This document shows, piece by piece, positions 9,991 through 20,126 of a stretch of 64,000 nucleotides of DNA. Every line of letters starts with the position of its first letter. Within the stretch, counting starts at the first letter, position 1. The notes beneath the pieces are model-generated. The model made no database searches. It had not been told where the DNA came from and was given only the letters and a program-made list of their open reading frames with translations. A program made the position numbers and the translations under genes. The DNA comes from Vulcanisaeta sp. JCM 14467 (lineage in GTDB: Archaea > Thermoproteota > Thermoprotei > Thermoproteales > Thermocladiaceae): contig NZ_BBDM01000013.1 in the NCBI RefSeq assembly GCF_001316245.1, positions 1-64,000 on the forward strand, in the 5' to 3' direction.

Positions 9991-12343
9991 CTAGGGCGTG
10001 AAGCTCGGCGGCTCCGTGCCGGGCATCGCGGTTGATGAGTTTGTTGGTTGTGGCCAGGAGATCACGGCCTCATTACCGCTGGTGTAGATCCATGCGTTCA
10101 TGACCCAACCACTCACGGGCCCAACCCCAGGCCTTACTGGGGCTTGTGCCCAGGCGGTGCCGTTCCAGTAGTATAGGGCTAGGACTGCGTACACGTCCCT
10201 AAAGTCAACACCCGCCCCAGTGGCTGGCCCCGAGATGGCTATGCTAGTCCCAGCGCCTGGCGTGATGACCGTGTTGGACCCAATCGTGTAGCTCATGAAC
10301 CAATCCACGGACTTACCATTGCTCGAGTATCCCAGGTAAACCGTACCATCCTCAATACTGATCACGAACCAGCCACAATCACCACCAGCCGGGCCAGTCT
10401 CGCTAGAGAGTAACTGCCCATTGCTCCCCAGCACCTCCCCACTAACATTGATGCTCTCCAGGACGCCGTTGACCGTATTGTACGAGAAGCCCCACGCATC
10501 CTCAAGCGAGTAGCCATTGCTCAATTGGGCGTTGAGCTGCACGGTGTAACCCGGCGGGAAGTAGGCGCTGGAGTTCGGTTCATAAACACCGTTGACAAGC
10601 CAACCATCACTAGCCACATCAACCCTATACACGCAGTAGTAGCCAGCCAACGCCGTTGTTTGTGGTCCATCGTATGAGACACCCACGGGCTGGTAAGTTA
10701 CGAAGGCCGGGTTCGGCGGAGCAAATGGGTTAATGCTGGGCGGCTTAACGGGCGGCATCGGCATTGTTGAGTTGGCTGGACGTGGGTATGAGACTATGGC
10801 TCATTCTGATTCGCATAAACCCAGGCCCTGAGCGTGAACTCGCCAGTGCCGCCGCCCTCAACAACAACCGGCGCCGGTGCCCAGGCCGTGCCGTTCCAGT
10901 AATACAACGCTAATACGGCGTATAACCTCGTGAAGTTAACACCCGCACTATTGCCCGGACCCGCAATAACGAGGTTGGTCTCATGACTAGGCACTATGGT
11001 CGCATTACCCACTGTAGGTGTAGTACCAATCCACCGACTCACCATTACTCGAGTAACCAAAGTACGCAGTGCCATTGACAACCCTCATAATTAGCCAACC
11101 ACAGGGCTGGGCGGCCGGGCCCGTCTTGAGGGATAGGAGGGTGTTGTTTGACCACACATTCTCATCAACATTTATGCTCGTTAAGGCGCCGTTAGTTGTT
11201 GTGTAAGCACCACCATATACGTCCTGGATCCACAAACTATTGCTCAACTCCGCATTAAGCTGAACACCGTAGCCCGGTGGTAAATAGGCACTGGCGTTGG
11301 GTTGGTAAACGCCATTCACCATCCAACCATCACTAGACACATTGGCGACATAGACGCAGTAGTAACCAGCTAAAGCCGTGGTAGATGGGCCGTCATAGGT
11401 CACGCCAGCCGCCCTATTAATGATCAACACAGGGTTCGGCGGTGTCTCGGGTGTGAAGCTCGGCGGTTCCACGGTTGGCAGGGCAGCTGAGGAGTTCACG
11501 GCATTGGGCCAGGAAACCACGGCCTCTCCACGCCCCGTGAAGACCCAGGCATTGGTTACGAAACCCGTGTAGTAGCACCGCTAACCGCCTCAACGGGCGC
11601 TGGAACCCACGCTGTGTCGTTCCAGTAGTATAGGGTTAGGACCACGTAGAGGCTTGTGAAGTTAGCGTCAGCCCCATTGGTCGGTCCAGCGATTATTAGG
11701 TTTGTCTCCACGCCAGGGACTATTGATGCGTTAGACCCGATGCTGTAGCCGTAGTACCAATTAATGGACTTACCATCAACCGAGTACTCGAAGTAAAGCG
11801 TACTCCCGTTAATGCCGATGATTAGCCAACCGCAGTCGGGCACTGGAGGGCTATCCTGAAGTGGAGGACGCCGCCATTACCGCTCCAGACGGTGCCGCCG
11901 ACGCTAATACCCCTCAGCACATTACCGTCAAAGTGCGGGAAACCCCAGGCATTCTGGGCAGTGTAGCCATTACTCAGCTCAACATTCAACTGAACCGAGT
12001 AGCCAGGTGGTGAGTAAACGCTGGAGTTCGCCACGTAGGCGCCATTCACCAACGAACCATCGCTGGCGACCCTTGCCTGGTAAACGCAGTAGTAAGCCGC
12101 CAGGGCATCCGTCGGTGGACCCACGTACTCAACACCGGCAGGCGCGTTAGTGATGAGCATCGGGTTTGGCGGCGGCCTTGTTGATGATTGTGTCTGATTT
12201 ATGGTTTGGTTCATGATGCCTAAGGTTTGGTTAGTGAGTTGTGGGTGGGTCATCATGTACACCACGCCTGCAATAATAATTAGTATGAAGAATGCCAGGA
12301 AGATCCCAAGGAACACAAGGCCTATGGTCCTCAGGAGGCCCAT
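9991..12343 (-). CDS. Membrane-anchored surface protein with three tandem repeat domains (several frameshifts)
   Basis: About 784 residues. An N-terminal membrane anchor (LGIFLAFFILIIIAGVVYMM) is followed by a Thr/Gln-rich linker and three copies of a roughly 235-residue beta-rich domain at about 12170-11530, 11440-10800 and 10720-9991. Each copy contains AGVxYxGPxTxALAxYYCVY, a SSDGxxVNGxY strand, PPGYxVQLN, a CGW motif, a YSxxGxSxxWYY strand and VLALYYWNGTAW, ending in NSSxAxP and a proline-rich linker. These look like secreted lectin- or LamG-type sandwich folds. Frame changes occur near 11845, 11545, 11020 and 10780. ATG 12343 is preceded by GAGGTG and overlaps the previous gene's region closely. 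Exported and probably cell-surface. Confidence 0.7.
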
Positions 12344-12353
12344 GAAAACCACC

Positions 12354-12787
12354 TCATAACCCTACTCCCTCCTCATTGAGCTTCCTGGCAATGATGACAC
12401 TACCATCCCCAGTCCTGTACTTCATCAACTCCACACCCTCATTAACCATGAACGGCCTAGGCGGTAACTCATCAACCCACTCCATGACGTATGGCATTAG
12501 CCAATCTGGTATTTCCTCCCTCGGTATTGCGTCAATTATTACGAAGCCTGGTTGAAGACTCCAACGCCGACACGGCGTCCGTGGTCTGTTAGGTAGTTTG
12601 CCACCTCGTCAGCCCACTCCGGCGGCTCGACCTCATCCCACTTATTAGTTCTTGAGTTGTAGATTAGGAGCCTGGCCGGTGGGTCGTGGTCGATATCGAG
12701 TAGTATCCTGGTTCTGACAATGCCATAAACACCCCTGGCAGTGCCAGGGGCTTGGTGAGGGGTGGAGCCAGTGGTGCTGGCGGCCAT
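12354..12787 (-). CDS. Hypothetical protein upstream of the three-repeat surface protein (one frameshift)
   Basis: About 143 residues in two frames: an N-terminal part with RTRILLDIDHDPPARLLIYN and KWDEVEPPEWADEVANYL, a shift near 12548, then FVIIDAIPREEIPDWLMPYV and VNEGVELMKYRTGDGSVII. No family recognised; soluble, acidic, no signal. ATG 12787 lies 24 bases after a TATA-like TTTTTATAGG near 12811, so the message is probably leaderless. The surface-protein gene starts 11 bases after its stop, so the two form an operon. Confidence 0.55.
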
Positions 12788-12953
12788 ACAGTAATGCCAT
12801 TGTTGAGGACCTATAAAAACCCAAACCTGCGAGGGATGACGAGGATATGCCTACGGTACCGCATTGCCGGTCTTCCCTACTCGGCGGTTCGGCGTGGACT
12901 CGGGCGCCGGCCTGGTGACGGGTATTTAATCCCCTACACGCAATACATAATGC

Positions 12954-14180
12954 GTGAGCGAGTACATCTACGTGACCGGGGAATTCATTAGGAAGGCTAA
13001 GGAACTCTGGAAACTGGACCAACTGGTGCAGGTCAAGGATGAGGGACTCAAGTGCGTGGTTAGGTACGGAGTGTACATGAAGTTCGGGAAGAAGCCGGAC
13101 TGCGACCCAAGGGGCTACTTCACCAACGAGACCCATTACCTAATATTGGCGAACAACATTAATTGGGATGGGTTACTGGCCGTGCTCCTGGCGGAGCCGT
13201 ACGCCGTCTTCATGGGGAAGATAAACCCAAAGGATAGGAGGTCATACACGTGGTATTACGTGGTTGGTAGGCAGGTCGGTGGCGGCTTATTTCTACACGA
13301 GGTTGAGCTGAGGGCGAGACCGCTAATCGACCTGGATAGGAAGGCGGTGTTTATTGGGCGGGTGGACACATCGGTGGTTTATGCAGCCCTTGGTTACGGC
13401 TATGACATGGAGCTGAACCCGGTGGACTTGAATGAGGTTGGCTATGGGTTCGTTAGGGTTCAGGGTGACGTGGCCATGAGGATAGCGAGGGTTCTTGACT
13501 TTAGGGAGGAGGTTGGTAACGTTATTGCTCAGCAGTTGTTCGATATATTGACCAGCCACTACATTAGGAAAATTGCCGATGAGTTGATGAATAACGGCGT
13601 TAACGTGGACATAACGGCATCAAACACCCTCTTTGTCCCGTTCCCAAACACTTATAATTTGGGTGAGGTGGAGGGTGCGCTGCATGAGTACGTGAGCAAG
13701 ATCGTGAGCGACCCCGCCGTGCGTATCTACGTGCGGTGGAGCCTAAACCCGCTTGGGTTTAGGGTGGAGCTTAGGGTTAATAGGGACGTGGTCATGAGGG
13801 GTGATGCCAACTCGTACATGGCGAGTATTTATCACAGCGTGGTTGATGCAGTGGCTAGGGAGTACGTGAAGTACGAGGGCGAGTATCAATTATCCTTTGG
13901 TAGGCACGTCATTAGGTACGTTGGTTGGCCGCAGAGCGCCTCCATGTTCGTGGACACGCCAATTGGTAAACTACTAATCAATGTTGCCTTCCCCGCAACC
14001 CAATTCATCGCCAGGGAGGTCATGATCACCCACCCAGAGCACAAGCCCTTCTACTACAGGTTCAACGAGCCAATGCGCATCGAGGTCTACAGCATCAACA
14101 ATAGGGCTGTGGACCTGGAGAACTACTACGCACTAACCAAACTACTCAACATCAAGAGATCAAAGATCGCATACCGTTAA
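12954..14180 (+). CDS. Conserved-looking hypothetical protein, 408 residues
   Basis: Intact frame. GTG 12954 lies about 27 bases after TATTTAA (near 12926), a good leaderless fit. The protein is soluble with alternating strand and helix content: YIYVTGEFIRKAKELWKLDQ at the start, a tryptophan/tyrosine-rich block near residues 100-110 (SYTWYYVVGRQVGGG), and a closing SINNRAVDLENYYALTKLLN. No catalytic motif, cysteine cluster or membrane segment stands out and I do not recognise a family. It is divergent from the 12787 operon and followed by a CRISPR leader region. The absence of frameshifts over 1.2 kb marks it as a well-preserved gene. Confidence 0.7.
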   Translation: MSEYIYVTGEFIRKAKELWKLDQLVQVKDEGLKCVVRYGVYMKFGKKPDCDPRGYFTNETHYLILANNINWDGLLAVLLAEPYAVFMGKINPKDRRSYTWYYVVGRQVGGGLFLHEVELRARPLIDLDRKAVFIGRVDTSVVYAALGYGYDMELNPVDLNEVGYGFVRVQGDVAMRIARVLDFREEVGNVIAQQLFDILTSHYIRKIADELMNNGVNVDITASNTLFVPFPNTYNLGEVEGALHEYVSKIVSDPAVRIYVRWSLNPLGFRVELRVNRDVVMRGDANSYMASIYHSVVDAVAREYVKYEGEYQLSFGRHVIRYVGWPQSASMFVDTPIGKLLINVAFPATQFIAREVMITHPEHKPFYYRFNEPMRIEVYSINNRAVDLENYYALTKLLNIKRSKIAYR

Positions 14181-14466
14181 GCCCAGCCCTAATCAACCCT
14201 GAGCACGTACCTACTCCTACCACCCAGGGAAGCCCTAAGCGAATCAGCACTAACAACATTAACAAACACCCCCTCCCTCACCCCACCAACACCCCTATCC
14301 TCACCCAAAACCTGAACCCTAGCCCTAACCCCAGCCCGCCCCTCCACAACAACCACCAAAAACAAAAACAACAAACAAGTACTTAAACCCAACCACACGA
14401 AAACCACAACACCCATTAAAACAAACCCCAACAAAGGCACAAAACCATGCACTGAAGAATGTTTAG

Positions 14467-14555
14467 CATGCACGATTTCGTGCACACAATCATAAGCCCT
14501 TCCTTTGCGGAGTTGAACGCATCAATATTCATGCAGTGTGCACGTTACCATGCAC
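14467..14555. promoter_or_regulatory. Pair of GTGCAC palindromes upstream of the array 2 leader
   Basis: Two inverted repeats of the form GTGCAyG-N4-CrTGCAC: TGCACGATTTCGTGCA at 14469-14484 and GTGCACGTTACCATGCAC at 14538-14555, 69 bases apart. The same pair with the same spacing precedes the leaders of arrays 3 and 4, so they are probable protein-binding operators belonging to the leader unit. Between them runs the conserved segment containing CCTTCCTTT and GAACGCATCAAT. Confidence 0.65.
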
Positions 14556-14764
14556 CTTCTCCATTTTACAAAGTATAAATTACCATTGGAACAGGCTCGG
14601 TTTTGAGGAATTGAACCTAATCACAAAAACAGCGATTCAACCCCCAGGTAAGAATCGTTGGAACAAGTGCGAACCGTGAACGAACATGGGGATAAACGCT
14701 CCAACGAGAATCATGGGGAGGGGTGGAGTAACGCTTATAAAACCCCAAATAAACAAACGAACCG
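14556..14764 (+). promoter_or_regulatory. CRISPR array 2 leader and promoter
   Basis: About 200 bases strongly similar to the leaders at 22153-22347 and 33431-33634: repeated AGAACA/GGAACA and GAATTGAA/TTCAA elements, then the TATA box GCTTATAAAA near 14735. The TATA box is about 27 bases before the first repeat, so transcription should begin at the repeat itself. Confidence 0.85.
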
Positions 14765-15768
14765 GAGGATTTCAATAGAATATTGAAACCCCCTAACGTA
14801 AACCACGTTGCTCGGTGAAGCCTCAATAATCCTGAGGAGGATTTCAATAGAATATTGAAACTAATCGTTATAGCCCTCATAGCAAACACCACGTGAGATA
14901 CTCAAGTAAGAGGATTTCAATAGAATATTGAAACAACCGCCCAGACCTTCCCGCTTGAGTTCATTATCCGACACGAGGATTTCAATAGAATATTGAAACC
15001 AGCTTTATTCCTTGCTCTATGCACCAAGCCATACCTCGTCATAGAGGATTTCAATAGAATATTGAAACGTTATTTACGATGTCATTAACGAGCATCATGA
15101 AACCACGCCTATCCAGGGAGGATTTCAATAGAATATTGAAACATCTCTTTGGTCTTCGACTTCGAATATAAAGTTAAACATAAGCCATGAGGATTTCAAT
15201 AGAATATTGAAACGGAACAATAGTCGTTATCCCATACGACGCAGTATGGGGCGTGAGGATTTCAATAGAATATTGAAACTAAGAGTGCTAAGCGTGTCGT
15301 GCAGGTCGTGGAACCCAGCGGTGAGAGGATTTCAATAGAATATTGAAACGGTAAACATCCGCCTTCCTCGTGTAAAACCTGTAAAGCCTGACGGAGGATT
15401 TCAATAGAATATTGAAACTATATAATACACGTCGCTGCCACTGCTCGAATTAAAACCCAGAGGATTTCAATAGAATATTGAAACATGTATGGCGCGAATA
15501 ATAACACGGCGTAATCTAATTTCCTGTCAAGAGGATTTCAATAGAATATTGAAACAAAGCCACGCACATCATTTGCAATAACCGCATCACCATCACCGAG
15601 TATCGAAGATTTCAATAGAATATTGAAACGGTATTTTAGAGTATTGTAGCTTGACCTTGAGGCTGCCAAGCCTCAGAAGATTTCAATAGAATATTGAAAC
15701 CCATATCTCCACGCATCACTTGCCATTAGACCCATATTTATCAGGAGGATTTCAATAGAATATTGAAT
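14765..15768 (+). CRISPR. CRISPR array 2, 15 repeats
   Basis: Repeats of 25 bases (core GATTTCAATAGAATATTGAA, ending AAAC) start at 14765, 14837, 14910, 14975, 15044, 15118, 15189, 15255, 15325, 15394, 15460, 15531, 15605, 15676 and 15745. The 14 spacers are 40-49 bases. The first base pairs are GAGG in most repeats but GAAG at 15605 and 15676, and the last repeat is truncated at its 3' end, so the distal end is to the right and the leader to the left. Confidence 0.98.
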
Positions 15769-15814
15769 TTCCTATACTATCCTTAGAAATGGAATGTTTG
15801 GGACTGAGGTTCGT

Positions 15815-18382
15815 TTAACACCTGGTGAGTCTAGGTGGTGCTGGCTGGAGGATTTTGATGGGAGATGGGGAGGTTCTTCCCTTTGGTATTGTGTTGGTGT
15901 GTGGTGGGTGTTTTAGTGATGATGTTGGGGTTGATTGTTGTTGGCTTGGTTTGCTTCGTCGTGGGTTTTTCAGGTCTGTGCTTTGTGAGTCTTCATGTTT
16001 GTTTTCCTCATTGGCCTTGGCTGCTTGTTCGTGGTTTGTGGCGTGCTTGGCTGCTATGGCTGCGGTGATTGCTGTGGCTAGTCCTCCGTAGAGTGCGGTT
16101 GTTAGGGCCCAGTTGACTTGCCAATGCACGGTTATGCTCGTTGGCTTGGTGGCTGTGATTGTGTAGCCTGGCTCGCTCATGAATAGGCCGCCTGTGAATA
16201 CGGTGGCTGGCTTAATGGTTATGACTGCTCCCTCGTTAACCCATACTGTGGTTCTTGCGGCCACGGTACCGTTTACATTGACTGGGTATGGGCTTGTCAC
16301 GGTGATGAGGTACTGGCGTTCGAACCTGCTTGGCGGTATTTCGATGGTTAGTGGTGAGGTTATGGTTATTGACTCGTTATTACCCACGTAAACCAGCCTG
16401 GTCCCGTTGCTCAGTACGTAGTACCTGGGTATGAGTACCGAAACAATGGAGCCGAGGTTTGCCCAGGCGCTCACGGTGGTGCCAGTCAGGTTTTGGGCGC
16501 TTGATATTGATAGTGTGATTGGTACTGGGCTGGTCACGTTTACCTGGTACTGCCTCGTCCAGTTCACGACGATGGTGTATGGGTAGCTCATGGGGAGCTC
16601 CGCCGTGTTGTTCGTGATCACGTTGTATAGTGAGCCGAATAGGTAAATGTCATAGCCGCTAAAGACTAGGCGCGTCTCATTGCCCAGGTTGTATATTGAG
16701 GGCTCGCTCAGGGTTACCACGCTTCCCCTGTTGTACCAACCACTCAAGCCATTAAGTAGGCCGCTTGGGTCCTCGACAGTGAGTATGTACTGTAGCGTGT
16801 AGTTAACGTAAACACTTGTTGGTCCATTGAGTGTTAGGTTGATGACCCCGCTCGGTACGACGAGTGTGTTGTTGATTACGTAGTTGATCAAGGCATACCT
16901 AGTCTCACCGGGTGTCAGCACCACGGTCTGTGGCTCACTCAGCGTCACCGTTGAGCCGACCGTGTAGATACTAGTTGCCGTACCGCTCACGGGGCTTATG
17001 ATCGTTAGTGGTATGAAGTAGCTCCTGCCTAGGAAGCCGAGTTCCTCAAAGCCGTTTAGGACCTCGACTTCACCGTAGCCAATGGGTACTGAGTATGTGT
17101 CGTATATGGTCTCACCCGTGTCATCGCCGAAGTCCCACATTGAGGGTATCGGCGACAGGTACTTGTCGCTTGGGTATGGCCAGGCGAAGTAGAGGGCTAG
17201 GTCCACGTTAAGGGACTTAGCAATAGTACACTCGTAATTCCGCCACCCAGTGATCACGAGCTCTGCGTCATTGGGTAATCCACGACCATTAAGTGTTGGT
17301 GAGACCTCCATGTAGGCGGCGGTGGCTGGGACCTTTATCGTGACGTTATCATACCAATTAATTGATTGGCCATTAAACGAGTAGCCAAAGGCGACCCAGG
17401 GATAGCCGCTGCTTGATAGGCCGGTCTTGATAATGAGGTATACGGTGAGTGGTAGGCTTACATGCGTGGTTGGTAGGTAATAACCGTAGTAATGATCCTT
17501 TCCTGAGGTATATACCGCGCCATTACCGCTGATTAAGGCATTGCTCAGCATTGAGGGGTATGACGAGAAGTTCCATATGTTGTCCCAGACATATGCAATA
17601 TTACTCAGTGAGTTCAGGCTGAAAATGTCCTGAGGCCAATAGTACTGAACCTGCCCGCTGGTCGTTTTCACGACCATGATTACATTCATCTCTACACTAA
17701 ACCAATTACTACCAGGCTCAACGCTACCGCTTGGGCATGCATTGGGCTCTTGGGTGTAGGCGTTGTTTATTGTGGCTATGCCAATGAACTCGTTGGTCCT
17801 GTAGCTGTAGGCGAATAATGAGCCGTTGATGAAGGTAATGCCGTAGTCAGTAATGCCTATTGGGAATGCCCAATCACTACTTTCGGCACTGTTTGTTAAA
17901 CCCGCGAAGTAAATGACGTATACGGATCTAGTCCCTGGGTTATATACGACTACATAGTACATGCCCGGTTCATTAACGTAGTAATAACCCGTAATGTTCG
18001 TGCCGCTCTCCGAGTATAGGTAACCACTGACATTCCTACTAGTAATAAATGTCTCGAACTCCTGATTATTAAATATGTAGAATGTAATGGGTAATTCACT
18101 CCACGCACTGAAATATATGTATGAGGGTCTTGTAACATTAAGGCCGCTCCCATCATAACCATTTGGCGGTAAGTATGATGTGAAAAGCACACCATTAGAG
18201 AAGTACATGGAAGGCTCAAACGACGGCGATGACACTACACTAAATATATTGATTGGTGGTATCCTCACAACACTGCCGAAGATGGACTGGGCATGGGCAG
18301 CGACTGGTAATGCCAATGCCATGGTGAGTATTAAGAGGATTACGGCCCAGGTCACCCTAGCGCTAACCCTCATGGCCTTCAC
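15815..18382 (-). CDS. Thermopsin-family secreted acid protease with C-terminal beta repeats
   Basis: Intact frame of about 855 residues. A signal peptide (residues about 10-32, ending LPVAAHAQS) precedes a thermopsin (peptidase A5) domain, recognisable by TNEFIGIATINNA, FSVEMNVIMVVKTTSGQVQY, YWPQDIF and YSFNGQSINWYDN. Three to four Thr/Val-rich beta repeats follow, each with a YxVTVxxP / NxGSxVxxxxP pattern, then a C-terminal membrane segment (LYGGLATAITAAIA) and a charged tail. Thermopsins are pepsin-like in activity but have a unique fold. GTG 18382 lies about 25 bases from AATAAAAA (18406-18413); ATG 18373 is the alternative. It is probably exported and anchored, acting on extracellular protein in acidic medium. 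Confidence 0.85.
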   Translation of the reverse strand: MKAMRVSARVTWAVILLILTMALALPVAAHAQSIFGSVVRIPPINIFSVVSSPSFEPSMYFSNGVLFTSYLPPNGYDGSGLNVTRPSYIYFSAWSELPITFYIFNNQEFETFITSRNVSGYLYSESGTNITGYYYVNEPGMYYVVVYNPGTRSVYVIYFAGLTNSAESSDWAFPIGITDYGITFINGSLFAYSYRTNEFIGIATINNAYTQEPNACPSGSVEPGSNWFSVEMNVIMVVKTTSGQVQYYWPQDIFSLNSLSNIAYVWDNIWNFSSYPSMLSNALISGNGAVYTSGKDHYYGYYLPTTHVSLPLTVYLIIKTGLSSSGYPWVAFGYSFNGQSINWYDNVTIKVPATAAYMEVSPTLNGRGLPNDAELVITGWRNYECTIAKSLNVDLALYFAWPYPSDKYLSPIPSMWDFGDDTGETIYDTYSVPIGYGEVEVLNGFEELGFLGRSYFIPLTIISPVSGTATSIYTVGSTVTLSEPQTVVLTPGETRYALINYVINNTLVVPSGVINLTLNGPTSVYVNYTLQYILTVEDPSGLLNGLSGWYNRGSVVTLSEPSIYNLGNETRLVFSGYDIYLFGSLYNVITNNTAELPMSYPYTIVVNWTRQYQVNVTSPVPITLSISSAQNLTGTTVSAWANLGSIVSVLIPRYYVLSNGTRLVYVGNNESITITSPLTIEIPPSRFERQYLITVTSPYPVNVNGTVAARTTVWVNEGAVITIKPATVFTGGLFMSEPGYTITATKPTSITVHWQVNWALTTALYGGLATAITAAIAAKHATNHEQAAKANEENKHEDSQSTDLKNPRRSKPSQQQSTPTSSLKHPPHTNTIPKGRTSPSPIKILQPAPPRLTRC

Positions 18383-18584
18383 CGCGCTTAATTTAGTGCT
18401 TCGGCAATAAAAACCCAGCCACACGGCTGGAACACGCCACGCCAGTCTCGTTGGACCATTACGCTAATGATTAATGACATGTACCCTTTACGGCTTCCAT
18501 CGCCCTAACCGTGAGGATTAGTTTACCTGCTTTATCCATGTTCAAGCACTAGGCAGCGTATTGAGTGGCTTATTGAGCAGGTTG

Positions 18585-19457
18585 TTACCTGTGCCTTCCC
18601 TGCGATAGTAATGCCTTCAACTCCCTATACCTCTCCCTGATCGTTGCCCTACTCACCCCAACGGCTCTGGCGATGTCCTTCATCGTCAAGCCCTTGCCCT
18701 TGGCCATGGCCGCCATGTAAATGGCCGCCGCTGCAATGCCGATCGGGTTCTTACCGGCCACGGAGTTCCTACCCACGCTGCGTGCCCTCCTGAGTATGTT
18801 AATTGCCTCGGCAATCACGTCCCAATCAACGCCAAGCTTGGAGCCCAGCACCCTGACATAGTCAATTGGGTCGCTGAGCTTTACCTTAATCCTTAGGCTG
18901 CTCATCACGAACTTAACTGCCTCCATCACGCGGCCACCGTCAATGCCCACGTACCTGCCCAACTCCTCGGCACTCCTTGGCGTGCGGTTATTCCTACATG
19001 CCAGGTAGAGGCATGCCGCGGCGACGACTTCGACACTCCTACCCCTGAGTAAGCCCTTACCAACGATGTCGCTGAACACCTTAAGGGCCTCGTCAATGCA
19101 CGGCTTGGGTAGGCCGGCCTGGGCAGAGACCCTATTAATGACGCTGCTAGCCTCAGCGATGCTGCGGTCCTCCTCCCCAGAATAAACAATGCCCTGCCAC
19201 TTCCTAAGCCTCAGTGCCTCGAGCCTACGCCTAATACTCGGCGAATCACCGCCATCCCAGGCAGTGCCAATTACGGTTGAGGAAACGCCAATGAGCGGCC
19301 CAGCCCTTGCGCCATCGGCGCTCCTCCAGTCGGGTCCAAGGTCAATGGGTCGATCATCAACGACAGTCCCATCCCTAGAGTCAATAAGAAAGCCACTAAC
19401 CGGATCCCTAACCAACCAACGACCGAAGCCCTCACCAACCTCAACGCCCGAACCCAT
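18585..19457 (-). CDS. tfb: TFIIB-like initiation factor (TFB paralogue) without zinc-ribbon cysteines
   Basis: About 290 residues from ATG 19457. The C-terminal core has two cyclin folds (ASSVINRVSAQAGLPKPCID to AAACLYLACRNNRTPRSAEE; then DPIDYVRVLGSKLGVDWDVI to NPIGIAAAAIYMAAMAKGKG) and a helix-turn-helix (TMKDIARAVGVSRATIRERY). The B-finger is kept as DGTVVDDRPIDLGPDWRS and the linker as STVIG. The N-terminal ribbon region GRWLVRDPVSGFLIDS has none of the four cysteines expected, and no cysteine occurs in the first 110 residues. TFB recruits RNA polymerase to TBP-bound promoters. The upstream frame extends through a CRISPR repeat and is not used. Confidence 0.88.
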   Translation of the reverse strand: MGSGVEVGEGFGRWLVRDPVSGFLIDSRDGTVVDDRPIDLGPDWRSADGARAGPLIGVSSTVIGTAWDGGDSPSIRRRLEALRLRKWQGIVYSGEEDRSIAEASSVINRVSAQAGLPKPCIDEALKVFSDIVGKGLLRGRSVEVVAAACLYLACRNNRTPRSAEELGRYVGIDGGRVMEAVKFVMSSLRIKVKLSDPIDYVRVLGSKLGVDWDVIAEAINILRRARSVGRNSVAGKNPIGIAAAAIYMAAMAKGKGLTMKDIARAVGVSRATIRERYRELKALLSQGRHR

Positions 19458-19571
19458 TTTTAAGAGGCAGCTAGGCAGCCAAGGCGAAGGGGCAAAGACC
19501 CAAGTAATCAATGCACCTACCAATTTATAAACCAGACCCTGCGAAACACCGAGCAAGCTAAACCAAGTTTG

Positions 19572-19877
19572 TTTTAGATTCTCTTTAGAGATTTCACCCA
19601 CTCCTAGGTCTGGGTATTATTATTAATACTCGCAATCGCAGTTTCAGATTCTCCTTAGAGAGATGAGGTATTTAGCATCGCACGCACAATGTGCGGAGCA
19701 CCCTGAACCCTGAGTTTTAGATTCTCCTTAGAGATTTCCGAATTGCTGAAGACCCACCCCGTGGTGGGTCTCCAGGTCCCCACATTTCAGTTTCTCTTTA
19801 GAGATATTTAGTGATTATTGGTTCGAGGGCTAAGTTGCTTGGCGATTTAATTGCTTCAGATTCTCTTTAGAGATTTC
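19572..19877 (-). CRISPR. CRISPR array 5, second repeat family, 5 repeats
   Basis: Five repeats of about 24 bases at 19572, 19642, 19715, 19785 and 19854; on the minus strand the core is ATCTCTAAAGAGAATCT. Spacers are 46-50 bases. The repeat at 19642 and the one at 19785 carry substitutions. The leader lies to the right (19878 onward, minus strand). The repeat is unrelated to that of arrays 1-4. The same repeat occurs once more, alone, at 30445-30468. Confidence 0.95.
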
Positions 19878-20080
19878 GGGATCGTAACTTTATTAAGTTC
19901 TTTTTAAGCCTTACCCGCCCCTTCCTATGGTTTCCATTAGAACATTTATCCCTACGCACGTTCACGGGCCGCGCCTATTCCAACGGTTTTCACCTGGAAT
20001 TGAACCGTTATTTTAATGGGTAGATTCAATTACTCGAAAACATGCCTCTTCCGACGGTCTATATAGGGCTATTTACTTCC
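19878..20080 (-). promoter_or_regulatory. CRISPR array 5 leader and promoter (minus strand)
   Basis: Read on the minus strand it has the GGTTCAATTCCAGGTG element, the run CGTGAACGTGCGT, GATAAATGTTCTAATGG and the TATA-like GGCTTAAAAAG near 19905, about 28 bases before the first repeat. It matches the orphan leader at 30290-30444 almost throughout. It is head-to-head with the csx1 gene that begins at 20127. Confidence 0.8.
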
Positions 20081-20126
20081 TGCATTTGCGCAGTCCTTAT
20101 TAGTGCGTGGCTGCATTCAGTACCAT

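Noticed and set aside
14189-14485. 98-residue minus-strand frame with a hydrophobic segment between the 12954 gene and array 2
   Set aside because: It reads through the GTGCAC operator and an AC-rich stretch also found before the operators of arrays 3 and 4; no other sign of a gene.
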